64,000 nt of DNA from Streptomyces flavofungini. Its GTDB lineage: Bacteria; Actinomycetota; Actinomycetes; Streptomycetales; Streptomycetaceae. The translations under genes and the position numbers were made by a program. How positions within the stretch are numbered: the stretch's first letter is position 1; each line of letters starts with the position of its first letter. Below are positions 52,930 through 61,939 of the stretch, one piece after another. The stretch is taken from assembly GCF_014650815.1 (NCBI RefSeq), contig NZ_BMVR01000025.1, forward strand, positions 1-64,000. Direction: 5' to 3'. A model generated the notes under the pieces. That model worked only from the letters and a program-made list of their open reading frames with translations, made no database searches and was not told where the DNA came from.

Positions 52930-53082
52930 GTACCGGCAGTCAAGCGGCACCGGCGCCGGCACTCAAGAGGCAGCGGCACCGGCGCTCAAGCGGCAGCGGC
53001 AGCAGCACCGGCGTTGACGCAGCAGTCGCACCGGAATTGACGCACCATCAGCACCACAGTTGACGCACCATCAGCACTGAGG
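52930..53082 (+). repeat. 23-bp repeat array before eccD
   Basis: Three clear 23-bp units begin TTGACGCA at 53014, 53037 and 53060; a more degenerate set with ACCGGC...CTCAAG precedes them. The array ends about 12 nt before the eccD start. No gene in the interval. Confidence 0.75.
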
Positions 53083-53094
53083 GGGGAACAGCAG

Positions 53095-54624
53095 GTGAGC
53101 ACCACGGCCTCCGCGGCGGCCGCCACCACCGGTCGTCCCGGCCACGTGGCCACGACCGGGACCGGCGCCGGACTCGGCTTCTGCCGTGTCACGATCGTCG
53201 CGCCCGACAGCCGGATCGACGTGGCGCTGCCCGACGACATCCCGGTCGCCGACATCTACCCGGAGGTCCTGCGGCTGTCCCGGCAGAGCCCCGCCGAAGG
53301 CGCCCCCGTGGGCTACCACCTCGTCCGCAGGGACGGCGCCGTCCTCGACAGCGCCCGCTCCTTCGCGGCCCAGCGCATCCTCGACGGCGAGCTGCTGACC
53401 CTGCGCCCCTTCTCGGCATCGCTGCCGCCCGCCGTCTACGACGACGTGTCCGACGCCGTCGCCTCCGCCGTCACGAGCGACCGCACGCTGTGGAACGGCG
53501 ACCTCACCCGCGCCGCGGGCCTGATCGGCGGCGCCGTCCTGCCGGTCCTCCTGGCCTTCGTGACCTGGACGGCCGAGCCCCGCCACGACATGCACAGCTT
53601 CCCCGGCGTCCTGGCCGCCGTCGCGGGCCTGCTGCTGCTCACCTTCGCCTGCGTACGGGCCCGGGTGTACGACGACCGGGCCGCCGCCGTCGCGCTCGGC
53701 CTCGGTGCGCTGCCGAACCTGGCGGTGGCGGGCTCCGGGCTGCTGCCGCTCACCGACGGTCACGGCATCGGCAGGCTCCAGTTCCTGCTGGCCTGCGCGG
53801 CCGTGCTGGTCGCCTCGGTGGTCCTGACGCTGGTGTCGCCGCGGGGGGACGGCCCGTTCGTCGCGTTCGTCTGCGCGTCCGCCATCGGCCTCCTCGCGGT
53901 GTTCGCGGCGGCCCTCTGGCGCATGGAGGCGGTCGAGACCGCCGCCCTGTGCGCCCCGCTGGCCGTAGGGGCCCTCGCCTTCCTGCCGGGCCTCGCCATG
54001 CGCTTCGCGCGACTCCCCATCGGCTTCGCGTCCCCGCACGCCGCGCGCCCCACCTACGGTGCCGACCTCGACCCCGACGCGGACCGCGCCCCCCAGGACC
54101 CCGTCGACGCCGACCGCATCGCCGCCCAGGCCCGCCGCGGCCACGAGCTGCTCATCGGCCTCGTCGGCGGCTGCGCCCTGGTCTCCGTGGGCGCGGCGGC
54201 CGTCCTCGGCTTCTCCGACAACGGCTGGGGGCAGCTCCTGGCCCTCGCCACCGGCGTCGCGATGCTGATGCGCGCCCAGCTCTTCCGCTACACCGCGCAG
54301 GTCGCCGCCACCCTGGCCGCGGGCCTGGCCTGCCTGGTCCTGCTCGGCGTCGGCCGCTGCCTGAACCCGTCGGACAACCTGATGCGCGACGCCCTCAACG
54401 GCGACACCGCGGCGCTGGACCTGCGCACCATCTGGCTCGTCGCCGCGATCGCGGCCGCCGCCGTGCTGTGCACCGCCATCGGCCTGATCACCGCCCGCAG
54501 CGGCGTGACCCCCTTCTGGGGCCGCTTCGTGGAGATCGCCGAGGTCTTCGTCCTCCTGACCCTCGTACCCTTGACCCTCGCGGTCTTCGACGTCTACGCG
54601 TCCGCCCGCGCGATGACGAGCTGA
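53095..54624 (+). CDS. eccD: type VII secretion integral membrane protein EccD
   Basis: 509 residues. The N-terminal ubiquitin-like (YukD) domain (FCRVTIVAPDSRIDVALPDDIPVADIYPEVLRL, GYHLVRRDGAVLDSARSFAAQRILDGELLTL) is followed by about eleven TM helices, e.g. AAGLIGGAVLPVLLAFVTWTA and WLVAAIAAAAVLCTAIGLI. EccD forms the ESX membrane channel vestibule with EccB and EccC. GTG start with GAGGGGGG 9 nt upstream. Transcribed divergently from eccC. Confidence 0.96.
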   Translation: MSTTASAAAATTGRPGHVATTGTGAGLGFCRVTIVAPDSRIDVALPDDIPVADIYPEVLRLSRQSPAEGAPVGYHLVRRDGAVLDSARSFAAQRILDGELLTLRPFSASLPPAVYDDVSDAVASAVTSDRTLWNGDLTRAAGLIGGAVLPVLLAFVTWTAEPRHDMHSFPGVLAAVAGLLLLTFACVRARVYDDRAAAVALGLGALPNLAVAGSGLLPLTDGHGIGRLQFLLACAAVLVASVVLTLVSPRGDGPFVAFVCASAIGLLAVFAAALWRMEAVETAALCAPLAVGALAFLPGLAMRFARLPIGFASPHAARPTYGADLDPDADRAPQDPVDADRIAAQARRGHELLIGLVGGCALVSVGAAAVLGFSDNGWGQLLALATGVAMLMRAQLFRYTAQVAATLAAGLACLVLLGVGRCLNPSDNLMRDALNGDTAALDLRTIWLVAAIAAAAVLCTAIGLITARSGVTPFWGRFVEIAEVFVLLTLVPLTLAVFDVYASARAMTS

Positions 54625-54685
54625 GCCAACGATCAGCGGACGGCCCGGGCCGGGGCCCGCGGCGAACCCGTCACCCCCACCCTGG

Positions 54686-54691
54686 TACTCT
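54686..54691 (+). promoter_or_regulatory. candidate -10 for rpsO
   Basis: TACTCT fits TANNNT and would give an rpsO leader of roughly 220 nt holding the hairpin array. Confidence 0.35.
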
Positions 54692-54753
54692 GTGTAACGC
54701 CCGCATGTCTACGCACGCCCCAGGCCCCCGGCCAGAGGCCCGCGCCCTGCGGA

Positions 54754-54864
54754 CCCGCCTCCCAAGGCGACCCCACCTCATCGAGGTGAACCCCACCCTC
54801 CAAGGTGGACCCACCCGCCTTCCGAGGCGGACCCAGCCTTCAGAGTTCCGAAAGCTCCCCTGAG
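54754..54864 (+). promoter_or_regulatory. array of five small hairpins in the rpsO leader
   Basis: Consecutive units, each beginning ACCC: CGCCT/AGGCG (54756-54769), CACCTC/GAGGTG (54774-54788), CCACC/GGTGG (54793-54808), CCGCCT/AGGCGG (54815-54830), and an imperfect AGCCTTC/GAAAGCT (about 54835-54855). Arms change in compensating fashion while the pattern is kept. It lies 60-160 nt before the rpsO start. Confidence 0.6.
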
Positions 54865-54916
54865 ACGAAGACCAGGGGCACTCGAGGGCGAAACGAAGAC
54901 ATCACAAGGAGTACGC

Positions 54917-55204
54917 GTGTCGCTCGACGCCGCTACGAAGAAGCAGATCATGACCGACTTCGGCCAGAAGGAGGGCGACACCGGCTCCCCCGAGGTCCAG
55001 GTCGCCCTGCTTTCGCGCCGCATCTCGGACCTGACCGAGCACCTGAAGACGCACAAGCACGACCACCACTCCCGTCGTGGTCTGCTGATCCTCGTCGGCC
55101 AGCGCCGCCGTCTGCTGCAGTACCTGGCCAAGAAGGACATCCAGCGCTTCCGTGCCCTGGTTGACCGGCTCGGCATCCGCCGCGGTGCGGCGGGCGCCAA
55201 GTAA
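54917..55204 (+). CDS. rpsO: 30S ribosomal protein S15
   Basis: 95 residues, full length for the family (89 in E. coli). KQIMTDFGQKEGDTGSPEVQVALLSRRISDLTEHLKTHKHDHHSRRGLLILVGQRRRLLQYLAKKD is diagnostic. S15 binds the 16S rRNA central domain early in 30S assembly. GTG start with AAGGAG upstream. In many bacteria S15 regulates its own mRNA through leader structure; the hairpin array upstream is a candidate site but is not one of the characterised folds I know. Confidence 0.98.
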   Translation: MSLDAATKKQIMTDFGQKEGDTGSPEVQVALLSRRISDLTEHLKTHKHDHHSRRGLLILVGQRRRLLQYLAKKDIQRFRALVDRLGIRRGAAGAK

Positions 55205-55213
55205 GACGCCGTG

Positions 55214-55262
55214 AAGGGAGCGGTTCCCACTCGAAGCACTCGAAGGGGGCCGCTCCCTTTGC
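55214..55262 (+). terminator. terminator between rpsO and pnp
   Basis: AAGGGAGCGG (55214-55223) pairs with CCGCTCCCTT (55250-55259), followed by TTT-GCTG. The loop contains the direct repeat CACTCGAAG twice. Confidence 0.8.
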
Positions 55263-55550
55263 TGTACGTGCGCGATGTCACCGGCCGTTTGTAGTCTGGT
55301 GACGTCCGGCACAGTGCGGACGCCGGGCACGAGCCCGGACAGCACAGATCCATAGGAGAGGCGCACCCAGCCGCCGCCGGTCCTCGGTAGTGGCCCCCGG
55401 GATACGAAGAGAACGAACCCCGGGTGCTTCGATCGAAGACCGGCCCGCACCCAGGGCGCGTTTCTCCGCCCCACCCCGGCCACACGGGCCGCGGTGGACT
55501 CCCTGGCCACACGGGCCAGGGGGCGAAGACGAAACGTAGGAGAACCGCTA
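55263..55550 (+). promoter_or_regulatory. pnp promoter and structured leader
   Basis: TAGTCT (55292-55297) is a possible -10. Downstream are CCGGGC/GCCCGG (55323-55338), inverted CCCGGG pairs around 55397-55423, and a direct repeat GGCCACACGGGCC near 55479 and 55505. The pnp leader in bacteria is commonly cut by RNase III and autoregulated; these stems are candidate targets. No gene in this stretch. Confidence 0.5.
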
Positions 55551-57785
55551 GTGGAGAACGAGACCCACTACGCCGAGGCCGTCATCGACAACGGCACCTT
55601 CGGCACCCGCACCATCCGCTTCGAGACGGGCCGCCTGGCCAAGCAGGCCGCCGGCTCCGCCGTGGCGTACCTGGACGACGACACCATGGTGCTGTCGGCC
55701 ACCACCGCTTCCAAGCGGCCCAAGGACCAGCTCGACTTCTTCCCGCTGACGGTGGACGTCGAGGAGCGGCAGTACGCCGCCGGCAAGATCCCCGGCTCGT
55801 TCTTCCGCCGTGAGGGCCGCCCCTCCGAGGACGCGGTCCTGACCTGCCGCCTGATCGACCGCCCGCTGCGTCCTTCCTTCAAGAAGGGCCTGCGCAACGA
55901 GATCCAGATCGTCGAGACGATCATGGCGCTCAACCCCGACCACCTGTACGACGTGGTCGCGATCAACGCCGCCTCCTGCTCCACGCAGCTGGCCGGCCTG
56001 CCCTTCTCCGGCCCGATCGGCGGCACCCGGGTCGCGCTGATCAAGGGCCAGTGGGTCGCCTTCCCGACGCACACCGAGCTCGAGGACGCCGTCTTCGACA
56101 TGGTGGTCGCCGGTCGCGTCCTGGAGGACGGCGACGTCGCGATCATGATGGTCGAGGCCGAGGCCACCGAGAAGACCATCGAGCTCGTCAAGGGCGGCGC
56201 CGAGGCGCCGACCGAAGAGGTCGTGGCCGCCGGTCTCGAGGCCGCGAAGCCCTTCATCAAGGTCCTCTGCAAGGCCCAGGCGGACCTCGCCGCGAAGGCT
56301 GCCAAGCCCACCGGCGACTTCCCGGTCTTCCTGGACTACCAGGACGACGTGCTCGAGGCCCTGACCGCCGCGGTCAAGACCGAGCTCGCCCAGGCGCTCA
56401 CCATCGCCGGCAAGCAGGAGCGCGAGGCCGAGCTGGACCGCGTCAAGGAGATCGCCGGCGAGAAGCTGCTCCCGCAGTTCGAGGGCCGCGAGAAGGAGAT
56501 CTCCGGTGCGTACCGCGCGCTGACCAAGAAGCTGGTCCGCGAGCGCATCATCAAGGACAAGGTCCGCATCGACGGCCGCGGCGTCACGGACATCCGTACG
56601 CTCGCCGCCGAGGTCGAGGCCATTCCGCGCGTGCACGGTTCGGCGCTGTTCGAGCGTGGCGAGACCCAGATCCTGGGCGTCACCACCCTGAACATGCTCC
56701 GGATGGAGCAGCAGCTCGACACCCTCTCCCCGGTGACGCGCAAGCGCTACATGCACAACTACAACTTCCCGCCGTACTCCGTCGGTGAGACCGGCCGCGT
56801 CGGTTCGCCGAAGCGCCGCGAGATCGGCCATGGCGCGCTCGCCGAGCGCGCCATCGTGCCGGTCCTTCCGACGCGCGAGGAGTTCCCGTACGCGATCCGT
56901 CAGGTGTCCGAGGCCCTCGGCTCCAACGGCTCGACGTCCATGGGCTCGGTCTGCGCCTCCACCATGTCGCTGCTGAACGCCGGTGTGCCGCTGAAGGCCG
57001 CCGTCGCCGGCATCGCCATGGGTCTGATCTCCCAGGAGATCGACGGCGACACGCACTACGTCGCCCTCACCGACATCCTCGGTGCGGAGGACGCGTTCGG
57101 TGACATGGACTTCAAGGTCGCCGGTACGAAGCAGTTCGTGACCGCGCTGCAGCTCGACACCAAGCTCGACGGCATCCCCGCCTCGGTCCTGGCCGCCGCG
57201 CTGAAGCAGGCCCGCGACGCGCGCCTGCACATCCTCGACGTGATGAACGAGGCCATCGACGTTCCGGACGAGATGTCCCCGAACGCGCCGCGCATCATCA
57301 CCGTCAAGATCCCGGTGGACAAGATCGGTGAGGTCATCGGCCCGAAGGGCAAGATGATCAACCAGATCCAGGAGGACACCGGCGCCGACATCACGATCGA
57401 GGACGACGGCACCATCTACATCGGTGCCGCCGACGGCCCGGCCGCCGAGGCCGCCCGCGCCACGATCAACGGCATCGCCAACCCGACCATGCCGGAGGTC
57501 GGCGAGCGCTACCTGGGCACGGTCGTGAAGACGACCACCTTCGGCGCGTTCGTGTCGCTGCTCCCGGGCAAGGACGGTCTGCTGCACATCTCGCAGATCC
57601 GCAAGCTCGCCGGTGGCAAGCGCGTGGAGAACGTCGAGGACGTCCTCGGCGTGGGCCAGAAGGTCCAGGTCGAGATCGCCGAGATCGACTCCCGCGGCAA
57701 GCTCTCCCTCATCCCCGTCATCGAGGGTGAAGAGGGCGACGAGGCCGAGTCCGACAGCGGCTCCGCCGCGGGCTCCGACAAGTAA
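55551..57785 (+). CDS. pnp: polyribonucleotide nucleotidyltransferase (PNPase)
   Basis: 744 residues; phosphorolytic 3'-5' exoribonuclease and, in Streptomyces, RNA 3' polymerase. Two RNase PH domains (IDNGTFGTRTIRFETGRLA; second with RGETQILGVTTL and ETGRVGSPKRREIGHGALAERA), KH domain KIGEVIGPKGKMINQIQEDTGADITI and S1 domain ERYLGTVVKTTTFGAFVSLLPG. The GTG at 55551 was chosen because AGGAG lies 9 nt upstream and the protein then begins at the usual ENE(T)HYAEA N-terminus. A short acidic tail ends the protein. The M16 protease starts 15 nt later. Confidence 0.97.
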   Translation: MENETHYAEAVIDNGTFGTRTIRFETGRLAKQAAGSAVAYLDDDTMVLSATTASKRPKDQLDFFPLTVDVEERQYAAGKIPGSFFRREGRPSEDAVLTCRLIDRPLRPSFKKGLRNEIQIVETIMALNPDHLYDVVAINAASCSTQLAGLPFSGPIGGTRVALIKGQWVAFPTHTELEDAVFDMVVAGRVLEDGDVAIMMVEAEATEKTIELVKGGAEAPTEEVVAAGLEAAKPFIKVLCKAQADLAAKAAKPTGDFPVFLDYQDDVLEALTAAVKTELAQALTIAGKQEREAELDRVKEIAGEKLLPQFEGREKEISGAYRALTKKLVRERIIKDKVRIDGRGVTDIRTLAAEVEAIPRVHGSALFERGETQILGVTTLNMLRMEQQLDTLSPVTRKRYMHNYNFPPYSVGETGRVGSPKRREIGHGALAERAIVPVLPTREEFPYAIRQVSEALGSNGSTSMGSVCASTMSLLNAGVPLKAAVAGIAMGLISQEIDGDTHYVALTDILGAEDAFGDMDFKVAGTKQFVTALQLDTKLDGIPASVLAAALKQARDARLHILDVMNEAIDVPDEMSPNAPRIITVKIPVDKIGEVIGPKGKMINQIQEDTGADITIEDDGTIYIGAADGPAAEAARATINGIANPTMPEVGERYLGTVVKTTTFGAFVSLLPGKDGLLHISQIRKLAGGKRVENVEDVLGVGQKVQVEIAEIDSRGKLSLIPVIEGEEGDEAESDSGSAAGSDK

Positions 57786-57800
57786 GGACGACACCGACAA

Positions 57801-59180
57801 GTGACGTCGCGTAGCACCACGACGACGGCCCGCACCTCCTCGGAGGCGCGGGCCGTCGCCCGTACCCAAACCTTGATCAAGGGCACGAACGGCATCGGCA
57901 CGGTCCGCAAGACCACCCTCCCCGGGGGCCTGCGCATCGTCACCGAGACCCTGCCGTCCGTCCGCTCCGCCACCTTCGGCATCTGGGCCCACGTCGGGTC
58001 GCGGGACGAGACGCCGTCACTGAACGGCGCCACGCACTACTTGGAGCACCTGCTCTTCAAGGGCACCAAGAAGCGCAGCGCCCTGGACATCTCCTCGGCG
58101 ATCGACGCGGTCGGCGGCGAGATGAACGCCTTCACGGCCAAGGAGTACACGTGCTACTACGCGCGCGTGCTCGACACCGACCTGCCGCTTGCCATCGACG
58201 TCGTCTGCGACATGCTGACCGGCTCGCTCATCGAGCAGGAGGACGTCGACGCCGAGCGCGGCGTCATCCTCGAAGAGATCGCCATGACGGAGGACGACCC
58301 GGGCGACTGCGTGCACGACCTGTTCGCGCACACGATGCTCGGCGACACCCCCCTCGGCCGCCCGGTCCTCGGCACCGTCGACACGATCAACGCCCTGACG
58401 GCCGACCGCATCCGCCGCTTCTACAAGAAGCACTACGACCCCACGCACCTGGTCGTGGCCGCCGCGGGGAACGTCGACCACCAGCAGGTCGTCCGCCAGG
58501 TCCGCGCCGCCTTCGAGAAGTCCGGCGCGCTGCACCGCACGGACGTGACCCCGGTGGCCCCGCGCTCCGGCTCGCGCCGCCTGACCACGTCCGGCCGGAT
58601 GGAGATCGTCGACCGCAAGACCGAGCAGGCCCACGTCATCCTCGGCATGCCGGGCCTGGCCCGCACCGACGAGCGCCGCTGGGCCCTCGGCGTCCTGAAC
58701 ACGGCGCTCGGCGGCGGCATGTCCTCGCGCCTGTTCCAGGAGGTCCGCGAGAAGCGCGGCCTGGCCTACAGCGTGTACTCGTACACCTCGGGCTTCGCCG
58801 ACACCGGACTCTTCGGCGTGTACGCGGGCTGCCGCCCGAGCCAGGTGCACGACGTGCTGAAGATCTGCCGCGACGAGCTGGACCAGGTCGCGCAGCACGG
58901 CCTCACGGACGACGAGATCGCCCGTGCCATCGGCCAGCTCGCGGGCTCCACCGTCCTCGGCCTGGAGGACACCGGCGCGCTGATGAACCGTATCGGCAAG
59001 AGCGAGCTGTGCTGGGGCGAGCAGATGTCGGTCGACGACATGCTCGCGAAGATCCACGCGGTCACGCCGGACGAGGTGCGCGAGGTGGCCCGGGACGTGC
59101 TGGGCCGGCGCCCCTCGCTGTCGGCGATAGGCCCGCTGCAGGGCAAGCAGGCGGCGCGCCTGCACGAAGCGGTCGCGTAG
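57801..59180 (+). CDS. M16 family zinc metalloprotease (processing-peptidase-like)
   Basis: 459 residues. HYLEHLLFKGT contains the inverted zinc motif HxxEH; the distal glutamate is in ERGVILEEIAMTEDD. The C-terminal half has the second M16 domain with RGLAYSVYSY. It belongs to the short single-chain bacterial M16B group next to pnp in many Gram-positive genomes. No signal peptide, so probably cytoplasmic. GTG start with AAGGACG 10 nt upstream; likely cotranscribed with pnp. Confidence 0.95.
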   Translation: MTSRSTTTTARTSSEARAVARTQTLIKGTNGIGTVRKTTLPGGLRIVTETLPSVRSATFGIWAHVGSRDETPSLNGATHYLEHLLFKGTKKRSALDISSAIDAVGGEMNAFTAKEYTCYYARVLDTDLPLAIDVVCDMLTGSLIEQEDVDAERGVILEEIAMTEDDPGDCVHDLFAHTMLGDTPLGRPVLGTVDTINALTADRIRRFYKKHYDPTHLVVAAAGNVDHQQVVRQVRAAFEKSGALHRTDVTPVAPRSGSRRLTTSGRMEIVDRKTEQAHVILGMPGLARTDERRWALGVLNTALGGGMSSRLFQEVREKRGLAYSVYSYTSGFADTGLFGVYAGCRPSQVHDVLKICRDELDQVAQHGLTDDEIARAIGQLAGSTVLGLEDTGALMNRIGKSELCWGEQMSVDDMLAKIHAVTPDEVREVARDVLGRRPSLSAIGPLQGKQAARLHEAVA

Positions 59181-59256
59181 GTTCGTGCGTACGGGGCCGC
59201 GGGGTGCTCGCGGCCCCGGTGCGTACGTCTCGTAACTCCCGTAAGGAATGAAGGAC

Positions 59257-60009
59257 ATGAGCAAGCTGCGCGTGGCGGTCATCGGCGCCAAGGGCCGGAT
59301 CGGCTCCGAGGCCGTGCGGGCCGTCGAGGCCGCCGAGGACATGGATCTGGTCGCCGCCCTCGGGCGCGGCGACCGCCTGGAGACGCTGGTCGAGACCGGC
59401 GCCCAGGTGGCGGTGGAGCTGACCACCCCGGCGTCGGTGATGGGCAACCTCGACTTCTGCGTACGGCACGGCATCCACGCCGTCGTCGGTACGACGGGCT
59501 GGACCGACGAGCGCCTCGCGCAGCTGCGGACGTCGCTGGACGCGTCCCCGGAGACGGGCGTCCTCATCGCTCCGAACTTCTCCATCGGCGCGGTCCTGAC
59601 CATGAAGTTCGCGCAGATCGCCGCGCCGTACTTCGAGTCCGTCGAGGTCGTCGAGCTGCACCACCCGAACAAGGTCGACGCCCCCAGCGGCACCGCGACG
59701 CGCACCGCCCAGCTCATCGCCGCCGCCCGCGAGCAGGCGGGCAGCGCCCCGCAGCCGGACGCGACGGCGACGGCGCTCGACGGGGCCCGCGGCGCGAACG
59801 TCGACGGCGTGCCCGTGCACGCGGTGCGCCTGCGCGGCCTCCTGGCCCACCAGGAGGTGCTGCTCGGCGCCGAGGGCGAGACCCTCACTGTGCGCCACGA
59901 CTCGCTGCACCACAGCAGCTTCATGCCGGGCATCCTGCTGGGCGTCCGCAAGGTCGTGACCACGCCGGGCCTGACCTTCGGCCTGGAACACTTCCTGGAC
60001 CTGGGCTGA
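59257..60009 (+). CDS. dapB: 4-hydroxy-tetrahydrodipicolinate reductase
   Basis: 250 residues; NAD(P)H reductase of the diaminopimelate/lysine pathway. VAVIGAKGRIGSEAVRAVE is the nucleotide-binding loop and ELHHPNKVDAPSGTA holds the catalytic His and Lys. ATG at 59257 gives a good GTAAGGA spacing; the ATG at 59248 directly abuts that site and is less likely. Confidence 0.97.
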   Translation: MSKLRVAVIGAKGRIGSEAVRAVEAAEDMDLVAALGRGDRLETLVETGAQVAVELTTPASVMGNLDFCVRHGIHAVVGTTGWTDERLAQLRTSLDASPETGVLIAPNFSIGAVLTMKFAQIAAPYFESVEVVELHHPNKVDAPSGTATRTAQLIAAAREQAGSAPQPDATATALDGARGANVDGVPVHAVRLRGLLAHQEVLLGAEGETLTVRHDSLHHSSFMPGILLGVRKVVTTPGLTFGLEHFLDLG

Positions 60010-60014
60010 CCGGC

Positions 60015-60467
60015 ATGCGCGCAAAGATCACCTACGCCGTCACGGCCGCCGTCCTGGTCGTCTACTTCGTCCTGGTCGGCAGCCGCGGCGTGCTCCTGAT
60101 AAAGCACGGCACTGTCCTCACCGTCACCTTCGGTGTCGCGGTGCTCATCCTGCCGGTCATCGGCGTCTGGTTCCTGTGGCAGAACACGCGGTTCGTGCAG
60201 CGTGCGAACCGTCTCGCCGCCGAGCTGGAGGCCGAAGGCGGCCTGCCCGTCGACGAGTTGAAGCGCACGCCCGGCGGCCGCATCGACCGGGACTCCGCCG
60301 ACGAGGTCTTCGCCCAGCGCAAGGCCGAGACGGAGGACACCCCCGACGACTGGCGCTGCTGGTTCCGCCTCGCCGTCGCCTACCACGACGCCCGCGACAC
60401 CCCGCGCGCCCGCAAGGCCATGCAGCGGGCGATCGCCCTGCGCGAGGGCAGGCCACTCAGCGTCTAA
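60015..60467 (+). CDS. small membrane protein with C-terminal TPR-like segment
   Basis: 150 residues. Two TM helices (ITYAVTAAVLVVYFVLVGSRGVLLI, VLTVTFGVAVLILPVIGVWFLW) are followed by a cytoplasmic tail with WRCWFRLAVAYHDARDTPRARKAMQRAIALREG, which resembles a TPR pair. It begins 5 nt after dapB and is probably cotranscribed with it. A conserved Streptomyces protein without a known function. Confidence 0.88.
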   Translation: MRAKITYAVTAAVLVVYFVLVGSRGVLLIKHGTVLTVTFGVAVLILPVIGVWFLWQNTRFVQRANRLAAELEAEGGLPVDELKRTPGGRIDRDSADEVFAQRKAETEDTPDDWRCWFRLAVAYHDARDTPRARKAMQRAIALREGRPLSV

Positions 60468-60564
60468 CGGGTGGCGGGGCGGCGGGCTGGCCGAGAGCGC
60501 GAGGGTCGGGCCGAGCTTGCCGCCGACCCCCGAAACGCCCAGGTCATGCGACTAGGTCAGGCGT

Positions 60565-61122
60565 CTAGGCCGTACGCCGATACTCGTCGGCCCACACCTC
60601 GACCGTGTCGGCCGCCCGGTCGAACGCCGCGCGCCGCGCCAGGAAGTCCGCGTTCCGGTCGGTCAGGAGCAGCCGCCGCTCCGCCGTCTGGTCCCGCCGT
60701 ACGAGCACGAGGGCCTGCCCCTGCACGGTGCGGGGCAGCCCCAGCCACCGCACCGGCTGCTGTGCCGTACGCACCGAGTCCACCTGGGCCCACAGCACCG
60801 TCTGCGTGCTGAGAAAGCCGATCCGGCGCAGCCCCTGCGCGCTCACCCAGGTGCCCATGCGGAGCAGCCGCAGGGCGGCCGTGATGATGAGGACGGCCAC
60901 GCCCACACAGATCGCGGCACCCGACAGGGCCCCGGCGGCAGCGATGATCACGGCGGCCACGAGGACGAACGAGGCGAGGAGCAGCAGCACGGCGGCGGCG
61001 CCCACCCGCCAGGGGCCCGGGCGGTACGGCCGGCGCCAGCGGTCGCGGTCGTCGAAGGGGAGCGCGGGGTCGTGCGCGGCCTCGTCGAAAGCGCGGTCCG
61101 CGGTCAGGAAGGGCAGGGGCAC
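60565..61122 (-). CDS. PH domain-containing membrane protein
   Basis: 185 residues. Two TM helices (VGAAAVLLLLASFVLVAAVIIAAAG, AAICVGVAVLIITAALRLL) followed by a bacterial PH-like beta domain (GTWVSAQGLRRIGFLSTQTVLWAQVDSVRTAQQP, LVLVRRDQTAERRLLLTD). GTG start with GAGG 7 nt upstream. Convergent with the preceding gene. Function unknown. Confidence 0.88.
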   Translation of the reverse strand: MPLPFLTADRAFDEAAHDPALPFDDRDRWRRPYRPGPWRVGAAAVLLLLASFVLVAAVIIAAAGALSGAAICVGVAVLIITAALRLLRMGTWVSAQGLRRIGFLSTQTVLWAQVDSVRTAQQPVRWLGLPRTVQGQALVLVRRDQTAERRLLLTDRNADFLARRAAFDRAADTVEVWADEYRRTA

Positions 61123-61187
61123 GGCTGATCCTCACTCACGCATGGGCTGTGCCCGGTGAGGTTATCGAGCCGTGCTCCCTGCTACCA

Positions 61188-61205
61188 CCCTTGGGGGGCC
61201 AAGGG
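61188..61205 (-). terminator. small hairpin downstream of the 79-residue membrane protein
   Basis: CCCTTGG-GGGG-CCAAGGG, perfect 7-bp stem, lying between the two minus-strand genes. Confidence 0.5.
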
Positions 61206-61292
61206 GGTACCTCCCGCGCCACGAGGACGGCGGGGTACGGGATTTCTCCCGCTACTGCCGGGACCGCGCTGGTCAGCGGCTGCCGGCGTGGG

Positions 61293-61532
61293 TCAGCGCC
61301 CGTCCGAGGCCTCGGACTGCTGGGTCTTGGCGGGCGACTGGTCGGCCGACATCGCGGGCATGCCGAAGAGCACGGAGCCCACCAGACCGGCGACCACGGT
61401 GAGACCTATGAGCGTGCGGCCGACGATCTGACCGGCTGAGGCGCGCTCACGGGGAGGGGGAGTGACGTTGCTGCGGAACTTGTCGGCTTCGGCGATGAAG
61501 GCGAAGGGTACGGGCTCTCGCCGGCGGAACAT
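61293..61532 (-). CDS. small single-span membrane protein
   Basis: 79 residues. One TM helix (IVGRTLIGLTVVAGLVGSVLFGMPAM) between a basic cytoplasmic N-terminus and a polar Ser/Gln-rich end. ATG with GTGAGGAG about 11 nt upstream. No family recognised; codon use is typical of the neighbourhood. Confidence 0.75.
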   Translation of the reverse strand: MFRRREPVPFAFIAEADKFRSNVTPPPRERASAGQIVGRTLIGLTVVAGLVGSVLFGMPAMSADQSPAKTQQSEASDGR

Positions 61533-61898
61533 GGGGCGCGCGTCTCCTCACGGGACTCGAACTGAACTCTGTCAACAAGACAGACGCTCGAAACGCCCAA
61601 AAGGTGCCCTGTTTCGGCAAATTCGCCAAAGATTGCCGGGACGGGCGCCTGGTGACTGATTGTCAGCGTCCCGACTGTCAGCCCCTCGACTGTCAGTGCC
61701 TCGCCCTGGAGCGGGCGCCGCCCGAAGACGCACCCCGGCTGCCCGAAGACGCAGACGGTCCGCCCGGGCGCGTGCGTCACGTCGCTCCCGGACCCGGGGC
61801 GTGCGACCGCGCACAGCGCCGGTCACCGGCGCCATGAGGCGCGGACGCATGGCGCCTTGAGGCACTGATGTGCGGATGGGCCGAGCGAAGTGTCCGTA

Positions 61899-61928
61899 TT
61901 GCGGCATTTCTAGAAGTTCATCTAGCCT
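61899..61928 (+). promoter_or_regulatory. promoter immediately upstream of a terminator-like hairpin
   Basis: TTGCGG (61899-61904), 18 nt, TAGCCT (61923-61928). The predicted start (about 61935) is only a few bases before the hairpin at 61940. The rest of the 61533-62049 gap has a direct repeat GACTGTCAG (61673 and 61689 vicinity) and no accepted gene. Confidence 0.5.
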
Positions 61929-61939
61929 GATCAAACGGA

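Noticed and set aside
61572..61934. Minus-strand ORF of 120 codons in the dapA upstream gap
   Set aside because: TTG start, Arg-rich repetitive translation, and it crosses the orphan promoter; no support for a protein.
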